The position numbers were made by a program, and so were the translations under genes. A stretch of 64,000 nt of DNA from Dactylorhiza incarnata (lineage: Eukaryota; Streptophyta; Magnoliopsida; Asparagales; Orchidaceae): contig JAWHQI010000276.1 in assembly GCA_033032865.1 (NCBI GenBank), forward strand, positions 1,240,001 through 1,304,000, written 5' to 3'. Under the pieces are notes generated by a model. The model was not told where the DNA came from, did not search any database, and saw nothing but the letters and a program-made list of their open reading frames with translations. Positions 23,540 through 35,752 of the stretch are shown piece by piece. Positions within the stretch are counted from its first letter, which is position 1, and each line of letters starts with the position of its first letter.

Positions 23540-25330
23540 TGATTGAATCTCCATCTATCATTCCTAGCTGATTTATAAAGAAGATATGTTTCTTTTCATC
23601 CAAGGGTTTGGTGAAAATATCAGCTCTTTGCAAATCAGTAGAGATGAATTGTAGGCAAATTTTATTTTTATCCACATTATCCCTAAGGAAGTGGTGCCTA
23701 ATTTCTATATGTTTAGTCCTACTATTGAGAACTGGATTTTGTGCTATAGATATTGCACTAGTATTGTCATAAAATATAATTGAATTATTTAGATTGACAC
23801 CATAGTCTAGGAGCTGATTTTGTATCCATAATATCTATGAGCAACAACTGCCTACAACTATGTATTCAGCTTCAGCTGTTGATGTAGACACAGATGTTTA
23901 TTTCTTACAATACCAAGACACAAGCCTATCACCAAGAAACTGACAAGTTCATGATGTGCTTTTCCTGTCTACTCTGCATCCAGCATAATCTGAATCTGAG
24001 AATCCAGTTAATTCAAATTCAGATGTTGTTGGATACCAAAGTCCTTGATTTGGACAACCCTTTATATATCTCAAAATTCTTTTTAATAAAATTAGGTGAG
24101 ATTCTTTGGGGTTAACTTGAAACCTAGCACAAATACAAGTAGCAAAAATTATATCAGGCCTACTTGCTGTTAAATAAAGTAAAGAGCCAACAATTGCTCT
24201 ATATACAATTTGATCAACAGGTTTCCCTGATTCATCATTATCAACAACAACATTAGAGGGCATGAGTGTTTTCAAGATGGAAGAATCAGACATACCAAAT
24301 TTTTTCACTAATTCCTTAGCATACTTAGATTGGGATATGAAGATTCCATTGGGAGTTTGCATCACTTGAAGACCAAGGAAGTATGATAATTCACCCATAC
24401 TACTCATTTCAAATTTAGATTACACTAGGTTAGAGAACCTTTTGCATAAGTTTGAATCAGTAGAGCCAAAAATTATGTCATCTACATATATTTGAACTAG
24501 TAAAGTTTGATTTTTATGTATCCTGAAAATAAGGTTTTATCAACTATGCCTATACAGAATTTATTCTCTAAAAGAAAACTACATAAGGTCTCATACCATG
24601 CTCTGGGAGCTTTTTGAGACCATAGGGAGCTTTATTAAGCTTAAATACAAAGGAAGAGTGAGTTGGAGAGATGAAACCTGGTGGTTGTTCCACATAGACT
24701 TCTTCTTTGATTTCTCCATTTATGAATGCACTCTTCACATCCATTTGATAAATCTTGAACTTCTTATATGCAGCAAATGCAAGGAAGATCATGATTGCTT
24801 CTAACCATGCAACTAGTGCAAAAGTCAGATCATAGTCTATTCCTTCTTCCTGTGAGTATCCTTGAGCTACTAGTCTAGCTTTGTTTCTCACAATAGTGCC
24901 ATCTGCATCTAGCTTGTTCCTGTAGACCCATTTAGTTCCAATGACTGGATGATTCTTTAGTCTAGGAACCAATTCCCAAACTTTGTTTGTCTCAAACTTA
25001 TTGAGCTCCTCTTGCATAGCAATGATCCAGTTGGGATCTTGTTCTGCATCTTGTAGGGATTGAGGTTCAATCTGAGAGAGAAAACAAGTATGCATCAGAT
25101 TCTGATTAGCTTGATGCCTTGCTTGGACACCAGTTGATATGTCTCCAATTATTTGAGATCTGGGGTGATCTCTAATATTGACATAATCAACAGGCATAGT
25201 GGGATCAACATTGTTTGTAATTAATTCCTCTTGTGGAATGTTATTTAATGCTTCCTTTTCAGGTATAGTTTCACTGATTTCTTCATCACTTTCTTCACCA
25301 TCCTGATGTACAGGATTTAGAGATTCTTCC
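23540..25330 (-). pseudogene. pol: Element B reverse transcriptase and RNase H
   Basis: The RT N-terminal half is open at 24568-25197 ([60 protein letters not shown]). The catalytic loop region near 24480 is frameshifted. The C-terminal half is open at 23949-24407 ([35 protein letters not shown]). RNase H follows at 23545-23940 with stops. Close to A and C, so the same SIRE-type family. Confidence 0.85.
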
Positions 25331-25690
25331 TTCTATAGAGCTAATTGATCTAGCTGCTCACAGAGTGTAGGTACCTGCAGGTTTTCTTTGGTAGAAGAAT
25401 TCTGATACCCTTCATCACATAATTGGCTTATGCTGATGAGGTTGTGCTTCAGTCCCTTGACATAAGCTACCTCTTTGAAGGTGACTTCTCCAACCTTGAC
25501 TTTTCCATATATTTTTGTTTGTCCACAGTTGGAGTCTCCAAATATCACTTTTGGTCCAAGCTTTGCCTTGTAGTTGTTCAGATTGGCCCAGTTTCCTGTC
25601 ATATGCTTTGAGCATCCACTATCCAAGTACCATTGTTCTTTTATTCTTGGATAGCTGTGTACCGGCAAAAATAGAAAAACAATCTATTTG
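25331..25690 (-). pseudogene. pol: Element B protease fused to the RT linker; integrase deleted
   Basis: The protease has an intact DSGCSKHMTG motif (near 25625) and runs to SQLCDEGYQ. The frame then passes without a stop into NSSTKENLQVPTLCE, which in A and C belongs to the linker in front of RT. The junction is near 25400. About 1.1 kb is missing relative to A (5925-6985), covering the rest of this block, the HHCC zinc region and the whole integrase. A 5' TTTGCAG-like site at 25655-25670 is altered. Confidence 0.85.
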
Positions 25691-27753
25691 TTCTTGACCC
25701 AGACTACCTTGGGTCTTTTTGAATTTCCACAAAAATCAGAAATATAGGATATTTCAGGCTGATCCTTATAGACTTTTGGATGATATCTCCTTGGAGGAAT
25801 TATCCATTCATTGAAAGGATTCTTAGTATGTTTAGAATAAGAATTCTTTAAATTTTCTGTATAATTTCTATTCGACGAACTGGGCTGAGTTCGTCAATCG
25901 CCGTTCGACGAATGAATGAGATTTCGTCGAGCGCCGTTCATATAATGACTATACTGAAAATCTGTCTTTGGCTTTCGTCGATCTCCGTTCGACGAATTGA
26001 ATTCATTTCGTCGAGCTCCGTTCGACGAATTCTGCTGAATTCTTTTATTCTTAACATCCTTGCTTGAAATATCTTTATTTACATCTACAACTTCTTTGCT
26101 CTTAGCAGAAATGAATTTTATAGGTGTAGACAGTATGTTCTTATTAATGAGATGTGGCTCACTTGATGAAGCACCCAATCCTTGTTTGCTATTAAGTCTA
26201 GCATTAACAGTGCTTGTGATGTCCATCAGTTTGATGCTTCTCCCATTTAGGGATTCTTCAAATTTCTTTGCCTCAGAAAGTTTATTCTCAATAAGAATAA
26301 TTTGTTCTCTAGAGGCAGCCAAATCTTTCTTAAAATTTGCATTTTCTTCACTTAATTTGTTCATTTCAGCTAGCTTATTTCTGAGAATGATTATTTCCTT
26401 CTCAGATTTGAGTAAGTCTAAGCAAAGTACTTTGAATTCATCTTTGAATTCAATTGAATTGAAATCAAAATTAGAAATTACCTGATCAGCATCATTGTCA
26501 GCTTCTAATTCTGATTCTTCAGATTTATGTCCTGAGGCATTGATAGCCATAATGCAGAAACTCTTCTCTTCTTCATCATCCTCATCATCACTGAATGATG
26601 ATGCATTTCCTGACTCACTGCTTGAGTCATAAATGGCCATCAAGCATTGGTCACTTTCTTTTGATTCTTCTTTATCTTCAGAAGAAGTGGATGAATATTC
26701 TGATTCTGTTTCACTCCAGGTTTCAGCTACAAATCCTCTTCCCTTCTTTTTGTGTTTGTGGGAGGAAGACTTGCTGGAGTGTCTTCTTTCTTCTTTTTCG
26801 TTTTTCTTTTCCTTCTTGTCATTCTTGTTTTGATTCTCTGGACAGTCAGGTACAATGTGTCCTGGTTTCCTGCAACCAAAACATATAACTTCTTTAGATG
26901 GAGCTTTGTCATACCTTGGTTTTTCATAGCTCCTGGATGACTTTTTCCTGAAATCTTGTCTTGCCATCTTGTAGAATCTTTTGGCAAGTAGAATCATCAA
27001 CTTCTCATTGTCAAGAGTCTCTGCTTCTTCTTCTGTAGCTTTCAAGGCAATGTTCTTTTCCTTCTTTGTTGTTGGAGATGAAGTGGACTATTCAGCTTCT
27101 CTGGATTTGACAAGCTGCTCATAGGATTTGAGCTTGCCTAACAATGTCTCAGTAGTAATCTCATTGAGGCTTCTGGCTTCCTTGATAGACCAGATCCTAG
27201 AGTCCCAAGTGCTGGGGAAGCACATTAGGATCTTGTCATTGATCTCAGAGATAGAGATCACTTTGTCCAAAGATTTCAGCTCATTGTTAATGAGACTGAG
27301 CCTATTGTACATATTAGCCACTGTCTCAACTTCTCCTTTCTTGAAATTCTCATACTGAGAGATGAGATGTGATCTTCTGTCCTTTCTTTCATCAGCAGAT
27401 CCTTCAACCATATTGTTGAGAGAAGTCCAGATCTCTTTTGCTGAAGTGCATTCCACCACGTTCTGAAAAATGTCATCAGACATTATTTGGGCCAGAATGT
27501 TCATGGCTTTTGCATCAGCACTCCTTCGCTTCTTTTGAGAATCTATCCACTCAGGAGGTGGGACAACATTGTTATTTGTTGATGCATCAGTACTTGTTGA
27601 TGCTGAGAGAGTAGGAGGTCCTGTCAAAATAACATTGAATATTTCTTCATCAATAGAGTTCATATATAACCTAATCCTTGCTTTCCATAATGTAAACTAA
27701 TTTAGATTGCACATAGGAGGTCTTATGCTTAAATACTCTTTGTTTTGTGCCAT
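25691..27753 (-). pseudogene. gag: Element B gag (nearly complete)
   Basis: Start ATG at 27753; stops fall soon after the start (near 27700) and after the capsid part (near 27089). The capsid shows MNSIDEEIFNVILTGPP, NVVECTSAKEIWTSLNNMVE and NRLSLINNELKSLDK. The second open stretch (25894-27045) has an intact zinc knuckle CFGCRKPGHIVPDC near 26870, a Lys/Glu-rich region, an acidic Ser-rich part, a coiled-coil-like part (LRNKLAEMNKLSEENANFKK), and a C-terminal linker of SSNGARRNEF and SSNGDRRK repeats (25870-26035). It is the best gag of the three SIRE copies. Confidence 0.88.
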
Positions 27754-27850
27754 GAGTTTTTAAACAGAAATAAATAAAATAAAAACTCTGAAAGAATTTA
27801 AGATCTAATTGATCTTTGTGATTCAGGTGTTATCCTTTAAAGAATCAACC

Positions 27851-27866
27851 TACCTCTGATACCAAT
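27851..27866 (-). other. Primer binding site of element B
   Basis: Plus strand TACCTCTGATACCAAT; sense TTGGTATCAGAGG beside the 5' LTR. Initiator methionine tRNA type, as in A and C. Confidence 0.85.
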
Positions 27867-29498
27867 TGAAAGTGAGATTAGATCTTAAATTAACTCTAGA
27901 GGGGGGTGAATAAAGTATTAAAAAACATTTTCACTTAAATTTATAGCGGAATTAAATTAGTGATATATATATATATATATGTGTAGCAGAGTGATTTATA
28001 AGAAACTGAAAATAAATCACAGCACAACACAAGCACAGAAAAGTAAAACAATCACAGAGGACACAAGGAGCTATAGTAGTTCCCCAATCAACCTGGGTAC
28101 ATCTACTCTTCTACCACCCTTGGTAGGAATCCACTAGGATTTTTGATCTGGTGTCCTAACACCAATGAGCTTTTGATAAGGTGCCCAAAAACCAAACATG
28201 ATTTTTTGATCAGGTGTCTTACCACCAAGAGGTAAACTTTTGAAGGGAGTTTTAACCCTGTACAAGAGGGGATAGAAAGGGTTAGAATGTTCTTCTATGT
28301 TAACAATCTGAGAGAAGACTCTAGTGGATGTTGATGTAGAAAAGCTCCCTCTTTCTGATATGAAATTGTTTGACAGTAGATTGGTTGTAAGCTTTCTTTT
28401 AAATGTATAAACAAATCTTCATGTAGCTGATTAAACTGAGAGAATGATTTCTTCAGTTTGTTGTTGCTCTTTTGAAGATCTAAACTTGCAGCTGATCACT
28501 GAGAGATGAATGTAGATGTTCTCAGAAAATGAATGCTGCTTGAGGAAGAGGATGAAGATGATCAGTATAGCTTTTCTTTTTTTCTTTCTTTCTTTCTTCC
28601 TGTACTTCTCTTCCTGCATTCCTCTTTTTCTTTTTCTTTTTCTGTACAGCTATGTGTAATATGTTCTGTCTATATTCTGTTGTGAAAAACTATGAGAGTA
28701 ATACTGTATATCTTCTTCCTTTTTCTCTTTTGAAATCTCTGACAGATATTAAATGCAAATCCCTTATATTAAGAAATATAATATATCTGGGAACTGTAAA
28801 TCTGTTGCGCCGTTTACCTTTTTCTTTTTCCATGAAATGTCAATGTCTATAATCTTGGAATAATAAAAGGAAATATATTATACTTACTTATCTGATATAA
28901 TAGATCAGTTGCTGTAGTCGATCTGAGTTCAGAGAATGAATAATGTAATCTTCTGAAGTAAATCTACTGTAGAGATATTTTCATCGATCTCAACAAATTT
29001 CGTGAATCTCGGAGCTGTGTTCGTCGATCTGAAGATATTCGTCGAACGCAGACTAAGTTCGTCGAACTGAGGAATTCGTCGATCGCTGAGCTGCTGAATA
29101 AAGTCGTCGACCGCTGAACTGAGCAAATTTTGTCGACCGCTGAGACGGGGTCTGTTCGTCGACCGCTGAGGCAATCTGTTCGTCGACCGCTGAGAACAAG
29201 TCTGTTCGTCGATCGCTGAGATGGAATCTATTCGTTGACCGTTGAGATAAGGCACTGAGCTGCTGAGACGCTGGAAGAGCCAGTTCATCGAACGCAGGAG
29301 CAGGCCATTCATCGAACGCAGTGAACATGCCGATCATCGAACGCAGAGAGCAAGCCATTCGTCGAACGCAGAACCTGAATGATTTCTTGAGTTCTAACAG
29401 CCTAAACTCTAGACCCATTGACTATACATTGGGGTCAACTTGATCCTAGTCAGCAGATAGTGATCCTAGCCCAAATCAGTAATAGGGTTGTTCCAACA
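27867..29498 (-). repeat. Element B right LTR (5' LTR)
   Basis: 1632 bp, partner of 21000-22657. It has six G at 27901-27906, an AT microsatellite at 27963-27980, and the TTCGTCGACCGCTGAG array at 28980-29365. One AAGCCGTTCGTCGAACGCAG unit of the left LTR is missing near 29370. Confidence 0.92.
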
Positions 29499-29542
29499 TA
29501 TTACTTAGTTAATCTTATATAACAACTTAGCCCTACAATTTA

Positions 29543-29640
29543 TTGTTAATCTTGTACTTTCCAAGGATTACCCGGTAAGGGGCTCGCTACGATACTAGGA
29601 ACTATAATGGGATGACACCCCAAGGCTCTCATTCTCAAGA
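29543..29640. repeat. Conserved module in D's right LTR (second copy)
   Basis: Counterpart of 11181-11275, with ACCCGGTAAGGGGCTCGCTA conserved and a few substitutions in the first part. See 49833-49927 for the copy in element G. Confidence 0.6.
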
Positions 29641-30778
29641 CACTTAATGTTATTGGTATCTACCCATATGCATAACCCTCTTACCGTTTCAATTGTATTA
29701 ACCCTAGGTGGTTTATGACACTTCTAGGGGGAAAGACGATCTTTCGTCAATCCCAAGCACGACCTTACCCTTAACCCACCAAGCACTCCTATCACATAAG
29801 TTCCCGTTTTGTGTCCTCAACCCCTTCAAGCTGACCATATACACCAACTAAACCCCAATTCCTCTTAGTAGGTCACTAGTAACCCAAGTTTTACAAATTT
29901 ACTATACGCAGACCAAATGAACTATATGAACCTCATTAGTAGATGCACTCCAAATATTCACCCACATGACACAACATTATCACTGGAGGACTATCATGGT
30001 ATTATAAGACTGAACCCAGAGATTCATATTTTTCCTTAAAACTTAAGCATTTATTTTAATTTCTCCAATATTTGCCGGGTATGAAAATGAACATGAAGTG
30101 TAAGGTATTCTTATGACATGGATCCCATAAAATTATGATAAATCTATCATGTCAAATTAGCAGCAAATGCAGAATATCACAATTTTACAATCCGGAATTG
30201 TCCTCTATTTCTAATATTTAGCATCTACCCAAAGTTGGAGGTTAATGAAGGAACCATCAAAAATACTTATCCAAAAATTATGGAAACATTACTAGACCTT
30301 CATATTAGTTAGAAAAGTCTACTGGCCAAATTTCAGAAATTATAAAGGCGAATTAATCACATAAATGAATATTCCAAAGAAACCCTTTCTTGGCAAAATT
30401 ATGAAGGAACCTACTGTTAAATAATTCCAAAAATTATGAAAGAAATACCAGATCTCTATGATGATCCGAAAGGCTTACTGACTGAGTTTCACAATTTATG
30501 GAAATCAATTTCTCATTTAATTAAATATTTTATGAGAATCCCAATTAGGACATGTTGTGAAGTAGCCTACTGGTAACAATCTCCAAAAATTCCACAAATA
30601 TTCACAGAGCGTCCTAGTGCCCTGAAATGTCCTATCACCAAGTTGCAAATTTTTCCAGAGAGTATTGGACCCTCAATTATTTTTCTTAAGACTAAGACAA
30701 AATAAGTGCCTTGTGAATGAAGTACTGGTTAAATTACTTAATTAAATACACAAAAATTACCAGAGGTCTTTCATGTGA

Positions 30779-31003
30779 TTATAAAGGCACTACCAAGGTT
30801 TCATCTTCATTCAAGACCATTTGAGCATGTAAATTTCTTTTATATTGAAATGCCCTAAAGGGATTATAACCTAATTTAGGGGGATTTAGGGTTCTTAAAA
30901 TCCTCCTAAAATTTACTAGGTTATTATTACACCGTTTGAACTTGTACACCAAATTCCCTGACCATTCATTAACATTTGACCCCATGTCCTTCACAAAGCT
31001 CAA
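30779..31003 (-). other. Short sense ORF in D's right LTR (74 codons)
   Basis: Counterpart of 12414-12662. The C-terminal ~45 residues and the stop are preserved. An extra 50-bp stretch (about 30935-30985) absent from the left LTR changes the N-terminus. No domain is recognised; coding status is doubtful. Confidence 0.3.
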
Positions 31004-31689
31004 AGTGCAACCCTAAGGGTAAAGCTGGGGTTATAGGGCATACCAAACCCACATCACCCTAAATCACTCATGGAGGTGTATTAGGTGATCCTAAACCAGT
31101 GGCCAAGGTTTCACATCATGTTGATGAGTTCTTACCACAATACCCCAAAATGAGCACCATACCCTATTTTGACCTAGTTTGACCAAACTTGGGTTAATCA
31201 ATTACCCAACTAAATCAGTCTCAATTGGGCTGACATTTTTACCAGGGTCATATAATAACCCTAAGGAGAACCCACCAAAATTTGGAGAGAGTTGGAGGTC
31301 ATTAGACCTTAAATTTGATAAACATATGAATTATGAAATTAATACCAATTATGTTAAGGGGGTTGGTATAAATGGCCTAGGTTTCAATTTTCATGCCCAT
31401 AGCATTTCTCTATCAAGAGTTATTCAAGAAAAGCTGACTGCCCTACCGTAGGGACCAGTCCTACCAAAATGGCTCTACAAGGGGACACGGATCCCCTATT
31501 GACCAGGAACAAATTTTCATTTAATCTACACACCAAGGGCTACAATGTTGATGTTGGGCACTTTTTCATTGGAGGGGCTCTACTATTTTTAATAATTAAA
31601 ACAAAACACTGCTCAAAGTGTGACATAAATACATATCATAGCATAATATAAACATTTGATCTCTGCACAAATCTTGGCGCAGATCTAAC

Positions 31690-32180
31690 GACTCCAGGTC
31701 ATCTTCTACCTCCAGCCAAGGGCTGGGATTAGCCCATCCTGGGCTCACTTCCTCATCACTTTCCCGGCCACCTGAGCACCGCCCCGGCTGACCAATGCCA
31801 CCACCACCATCGTGGAGCTGGTGGCCGGTGATTAGAGGTGGTTGGCAGGAGTGAGGGGTTTTTGCGGGGGAAAGAGGGCTCTAAATGAGCCCTATCGGAA
31901 GCTTGATTCGAGACCGATTTGGCTCGAATCAAGCCCCAATCTAGATGATGATCTAGCACTAGAGGAGAGGAAGCAGATCAGACGTGTGTGGGGGCTAGGT
32001 GGCACGTATTCCGGTGAGTCGCCATTGCCAGTGGTGGAACTTTTGGTGCCATGTCGATCTAGGCCTCCTCTGCATGATTCTCACTGGAAGGTTGGGTGTT
32101 TTCTTCCTCTTCTAATCACTGAAGGTAACGGGGGTTTCAATTCGAGCATGGGTGGCTTTATTCCTGAAAGCCATTAATGG
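31690..32180. other. GC-rich island in D's right LTR
   Basis: Counterpart of 13330-13830. The sense frame is reduced to 31756-31959 and an antisense frame is open at 31842-32177. Indels between the two LTRs are not kept to multiples of three, which argues against a maintained protein. Confidence 0.35.
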
Positions 32181-32439
32181 CCATTACCTAGGATTTCAGT
32201 TACACTTGAAGGGGATGAATTGGTCATCAATTAGGCCGGGAAGAGGCTGAAAACTTTTCCTCTCCCTAAGGGGAGATGAATGGTGCCATCAATTCCTCAG
32301 ATCGGGGGTTTCTTTTTCCTCCCCATTAACTCCCCTTTCTTTCTCTCTCTTTCAAATTGGGCTTTCTCTCTCCTGTCTGATTCTCTTCAAATTGGATGGC
32401 CCAATCAGTAGCACCCAACCCCATTAGGTGGTGGACCAT

Positions 32440-32960
32440 ATCAATTGGGTCCACCTCAAGTGGATTGGGTTCAATTTGGGCAACATAGGTCATTTTGACC
32501 TAATTTTGTGGTAGAGTTGACTTTGGTCAAATTGACCATTTGGGTTGACCCCAATGGGTGTCTTATGACCCATTGGCCTCCCTTAAGGGTTAAGAAGGTT
32601 TAGGTGGAGTCAATTTGGCAAGGTGAGGGTGAATTACCCCACAATATGACACTTTTGACCAAATTAGGGCTAGAGTTGACTTTGGCAAAATTGGCCAAAT
32701 TGGAGGTCCCAAGATGGGGATTTTTGGTCCATTAGGTCTCCAGTGTCCTTATAAGGGTATGGGAAGGGTCAATTTCGCATGGTGGAAGCCAATTGAACCT
32801 AATTTAGTTAGTTTGACCAATTTAGGGTTAGGTTTGACTTTAGTCAATTTGGCCACTTTGGTTGTCCCCAGTGGGTCCTTGGTGCTCCAAGGAGACCCCT
32901 AATGGGTTATGAATACTATGGTGGGGTCAAGGTTCAAGGTGGGGCCCTAATGTCCAACCC
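32440..32960. repeat. Imperfect U3 repeats in D's right LTR
   Basis: Same three degenerate units as at 14100-14640, marked by GAGTTGACTTTGGTCAAATT (32514) and GAGTTGACTTTGGCAAAATT (32672), and a third at 32830. Confidence 0.5.
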
Positions 32961-33116
32961 TAGGCTAGGTATTTGAAAACTGTTATATGCAGACCACTTG
33001 GGTTTTCTCCTTCTCACCCAAGCTCACATGATCTTAAGCTCTTCCTATGTTTTTGTCATGACCTAGTCATGACAAAAACCAACTTGGGGGTCTAGTTGTT
33101 TGGGGGATGTTACAGT

Positions 33117-34165
33117 TGTGAAATTTTCCGAATCTTTATGGAGTGAGCAGGAATTGTACAACTTGGAGTTCAAGCCAAACAACCAAAAGCACATGAAACA
33201 AACACGATCTTTATTGATAAGCAAATTTCTTCATTACAGGGCAAGGTATACATGGCGAGACATGATTTCGCCAGTACACAAATAACAGAAGAGAAAAACA
33301 ACTGAAGAAGAAAACCAGCGGTCTGCCAACTTGAGACCGTCTGACCGCCCGACCTGACAGTCCGCCAGTCTAGAAAAACTGATCACCCGAACTGCCGACC
33401 TACGACTTGAGCCACACCAACTGAGAACCACGCGAACTCCCAAACTCCAGTGATCCTCCCGAATTCCAGCAACCCGCACTGCAAGCCGCGAGACCGCCCG
33501 AACACCTTCAAAAGAGGAGGTGACTGTTGCTGCCCGCACAATCCGCAGAAGCTGCACAAGACAAGTTCGATCAGCTAACCGGCCGGTTACAAAACACAAA
33601 CTGCAAGAATAGGTCGCGAGCTCAGCTTACACTTGGTGCTATATATTTGCTGCTACAGTGGCTCCTATTTATAGGCTAGCGACCTGATCCAGTCACCACC
33701 CTATGAGATAGGATCACCACCCTCCAGATCGCGCGACCAGGACTGGTCAACCCGTGCGATCAGCAACAGATCCTCCTTCTTAGGTGAGATTGTCGGCTTC
33801 AATAACAGACCGCGAGAGATCGCCACTCCCAAAATGAAGCCACCCACCACCAGTGTTCGCCAACGAGACCGCGAACACATCCTGTTCGCCTGTCAGCCTC
33901 CTCCTGAGACCGCAAACATACCAGACCGACTAGGGCATAGCCCGCCAAGTCGATCAACCACCAGTGACCGCATATGCCAGCTGATCGCCGAAGGACCAGC
34001 CATGCGAACACAAACCGGAGACCGCGCGACTAAGACAACCTTAGTCCGCGCGCACAACAAGGAACCCGGACAGCCATAAGACCGGCTTCTGGAACCTTGA
34101 AACAACCTGTGCGGTCACACCAGACCGGCACAGCCCTGAGATAGACAGCCCGCCATGCGGTCACA
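33117..34165 (-). repeat. Element E left LTR (3' LTR), truncated
   Basis: Matches 38261-39308 closely up to CAGACCAGACCG (34175), then passes straight into RNase H coding sequence. About 190 bp of U3 present in the other LTR (39309-39499) is missing. The sequence is rich in GACCGC/GCGGTC words. The left tip adjoins element D's end (33114). Confidence 0.85.
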
Positions 34166-34776
34166 GACCAGACCGCCAGCGCCTTTGTGAAGATGTCAGC
34201 AATGTTGTCCTGACTTCGAACATGCTCGACCGAAAGAGACCCCTCCAGCACCTTCTCACGAATGAAATGATGCTCGATCTTGATATGCTTAGTCCTCGCA
34301 TGACAAACTGGATTGGTCACCAGTTTGAGAGCACTCTCATTGTCACCTCGGAGCAGAGTCGGCTCCCGAACCTCCTTATATACGTTTCCAACCAACCTCC
34401 TAAGCTATATGGCTTCCTGAGCTGCCAAGGCCGAAGCCTTGTGTTCCGCTTTCGTGGTTGAGACCGACACGGAATCCTAGTTCTTGCTGCACCATGATAT
34501 AGCCGTGGGGCCTGCCATGAAGATGTATCCAGATGTCGACTTCCGATCATCCGAATCTCCCCCGTAATCAGTATCCATGTATCCATGCACCTCGAAGCCC
34601 GCATCCCTCCTGTAAAAGAGACCCATATCCGAGGTCGCCTTAACATACTTCAGAATGTTCTTGGCTGCTAGCAGATGAGGCATTCGTGGCTCCGCCATGT
34701 ACCGACTCACTCTGCCAACTGCATAAGCAATATCTGGCCTAGTGATCGTCAGATAGATCAAGCTCCCGACCAGAGC
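34166..34776 (-). pseudogene. pol: Element E RNase H part of pol, fused to LTR
   Basis: Ty1/copia RNase H: IYLTITRPDIAYAVGRVSRY, YMDTDYGGDSDDRKSTSGYI, a stop at the usual SWCSKN junction (34477), then a second open stretch with LLRGDNESALKL, HARTKHIKIEHHFIREKV and DNIADIFTKALA. Directly after this motif the frame runs into LTR sequence (to 34030), giving a foreign tail. The normal last few dozen residues are gone. Confidence 0.85.
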
Positions 34777-35752
34777 TCAGAACACCAACGGATCTTGTAG
34801 AATCCTTCCCTCATCCTTCCAAAGCTTCATAGCCTTCTCCAGAGGTGTGTAGATGCACTTCCCTTCCTTCATGCTGAACCGCTCAACGATCCGCTCCGCA
34901 TATACTGCCTGGGACACCAGCACTCCACTCTCCTTCCTCTGCACCTCGAGTCCAAGGAAATGGTGAAGCTCACCCAGATCCTTCATCTCAAACCTGATAG
35001 ATAGCTCTGCCCGAAGCTGCGTTACCTCCTCCTTTGAATTCCCCATCACGATCATATCGTCGACGTAAAGTAGCACGATGACTTGAAGCTCCTCACTCTT
35101 CTTGACGAACAAGCTTGAGTCTGAGTATGAAGCACCAAACCCGCATAATAAGAGATACTTTGCAATCTTCCCATACCACGCCCTCGGCGCTTGCTTCAAC
35201 CCATACAGGGCCTTCTTCAACTTGCAGACATGCTCCAGAAAATCTTTAGATACGAAGCCTGGCGGCTGGACCATGAAGATGTCCTTGTCAATCTCGCCGT
35301 ATAAGAACGCATTCTTTATGTCGAGCTGCCAAATCTTCCACCCCCAACACGCCGTCAAGGCAATCACAACCCGAACTGAAGTCATTTTTGCCACCGGACT
35401 GAATGTCTCCTCATAATCTTCACTGTATTGCTGCGAGAACCCCCGAGCCACAAGGCGAGCCTTGTACCGCTCGATGCTGTCGTCAGCCTTCTTCTTCAGC
35501 TTGTAGACCCACTTGCATGTGACAGGAGTGGTGCCTTTGGGCCTGAGCACCAGAGACCAGGTCTCATTCTTCTCGAGAGATGCCATCTCTTCTTGCATCG
35601 CAATATCCCACTCCTTCATGCCTCTAGCCTTCTCAAAGCTCGATGGCTCCCTCATCCAAGGGACCAGCAAAGAAACACGAGACAAAGCTCACCATGTTTC
35701 CTCCTGTATAGCGATCAGGGGCAATGATAGTTCGCTTCGATCTCCGCAACGC
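34777..35752 (-). pseudogene. pol: Element E reverse transcriptase
   Basis: 302 codons are open and hold nearly the entire copia [91 protein letters not shown] with both catalytic Asp, and RFEMKDLGELHHFLGLEVQR. A stop (near 34777) ends the frame before the RNase H. A frame break near 35686-35752 separates it from integrase. It is the best-preserved enzyme in E. Confidence 0.9.

Larger units (their letters stand above)
21000..29498 (-). mobile_element. Element B: SIRE/Maximus-type Ty1/copia copy inside D's right LTR, integrase-less
   Basis: 8499 bp, flanked by perfect TATTA duplications at 20995-20999 and 29499-29503. LTRs are 21000-22657 and 27867-29498. It has the same architecture as A and C, but the region between protease and RT is deleted so no integrase remains, and the third ORF is reduced to scraps. 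The LTR arrays use a subfamily variant, GTTCGTCGACCGCTGAGA, beside TTCGTCGAACGCAGA. It is non-autonomous. Confidence 0.92.
466..33114 (-). mobile_element. Element D: Tekay/Del-type Ty3/gypsy chromovirus with ~5 kb LTRs
   Basis: Minus-strand LTR retrotransposon with order gag-PR-RT-RNaseH-INT-chromodomain, the Ty3/gypsy order. The remains of a C-terminal chromodomain place it among chromoviruses, Tekay/Del type. Both LTRs run from TGTAAG to TTACA in plus-strand reading. An initiator-Met tRNA primer site lies beside the right LTR (19640-19651). Subtracting nested copies A and B gives LTRs of about 4964 and 4956 bp and a total near 14.8 kb. Flanks are GTTGC and GTTGT, a 4/5 target duplication. 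All coding regions are decayed, so it cannot move by itself. Confidence 0.9.
19655..33114 (-). repeat. Element D right LTR (5' LTR), split by copia element B
   Basis: The pieces 19655-20999 and 29499-33114 are joined by the perfect TATTA duplication around element B and total about 4956 bp. They are collinear with the left LTR, which is intact at B's site (near 11137) but itself broken by A at a different place. It contains the shared module at 29543-29640, the short ORF at 30779-31003, the GC-rich island at 31690-32180, and U3 repeats at 32440-32960. Confidence 0.9.
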
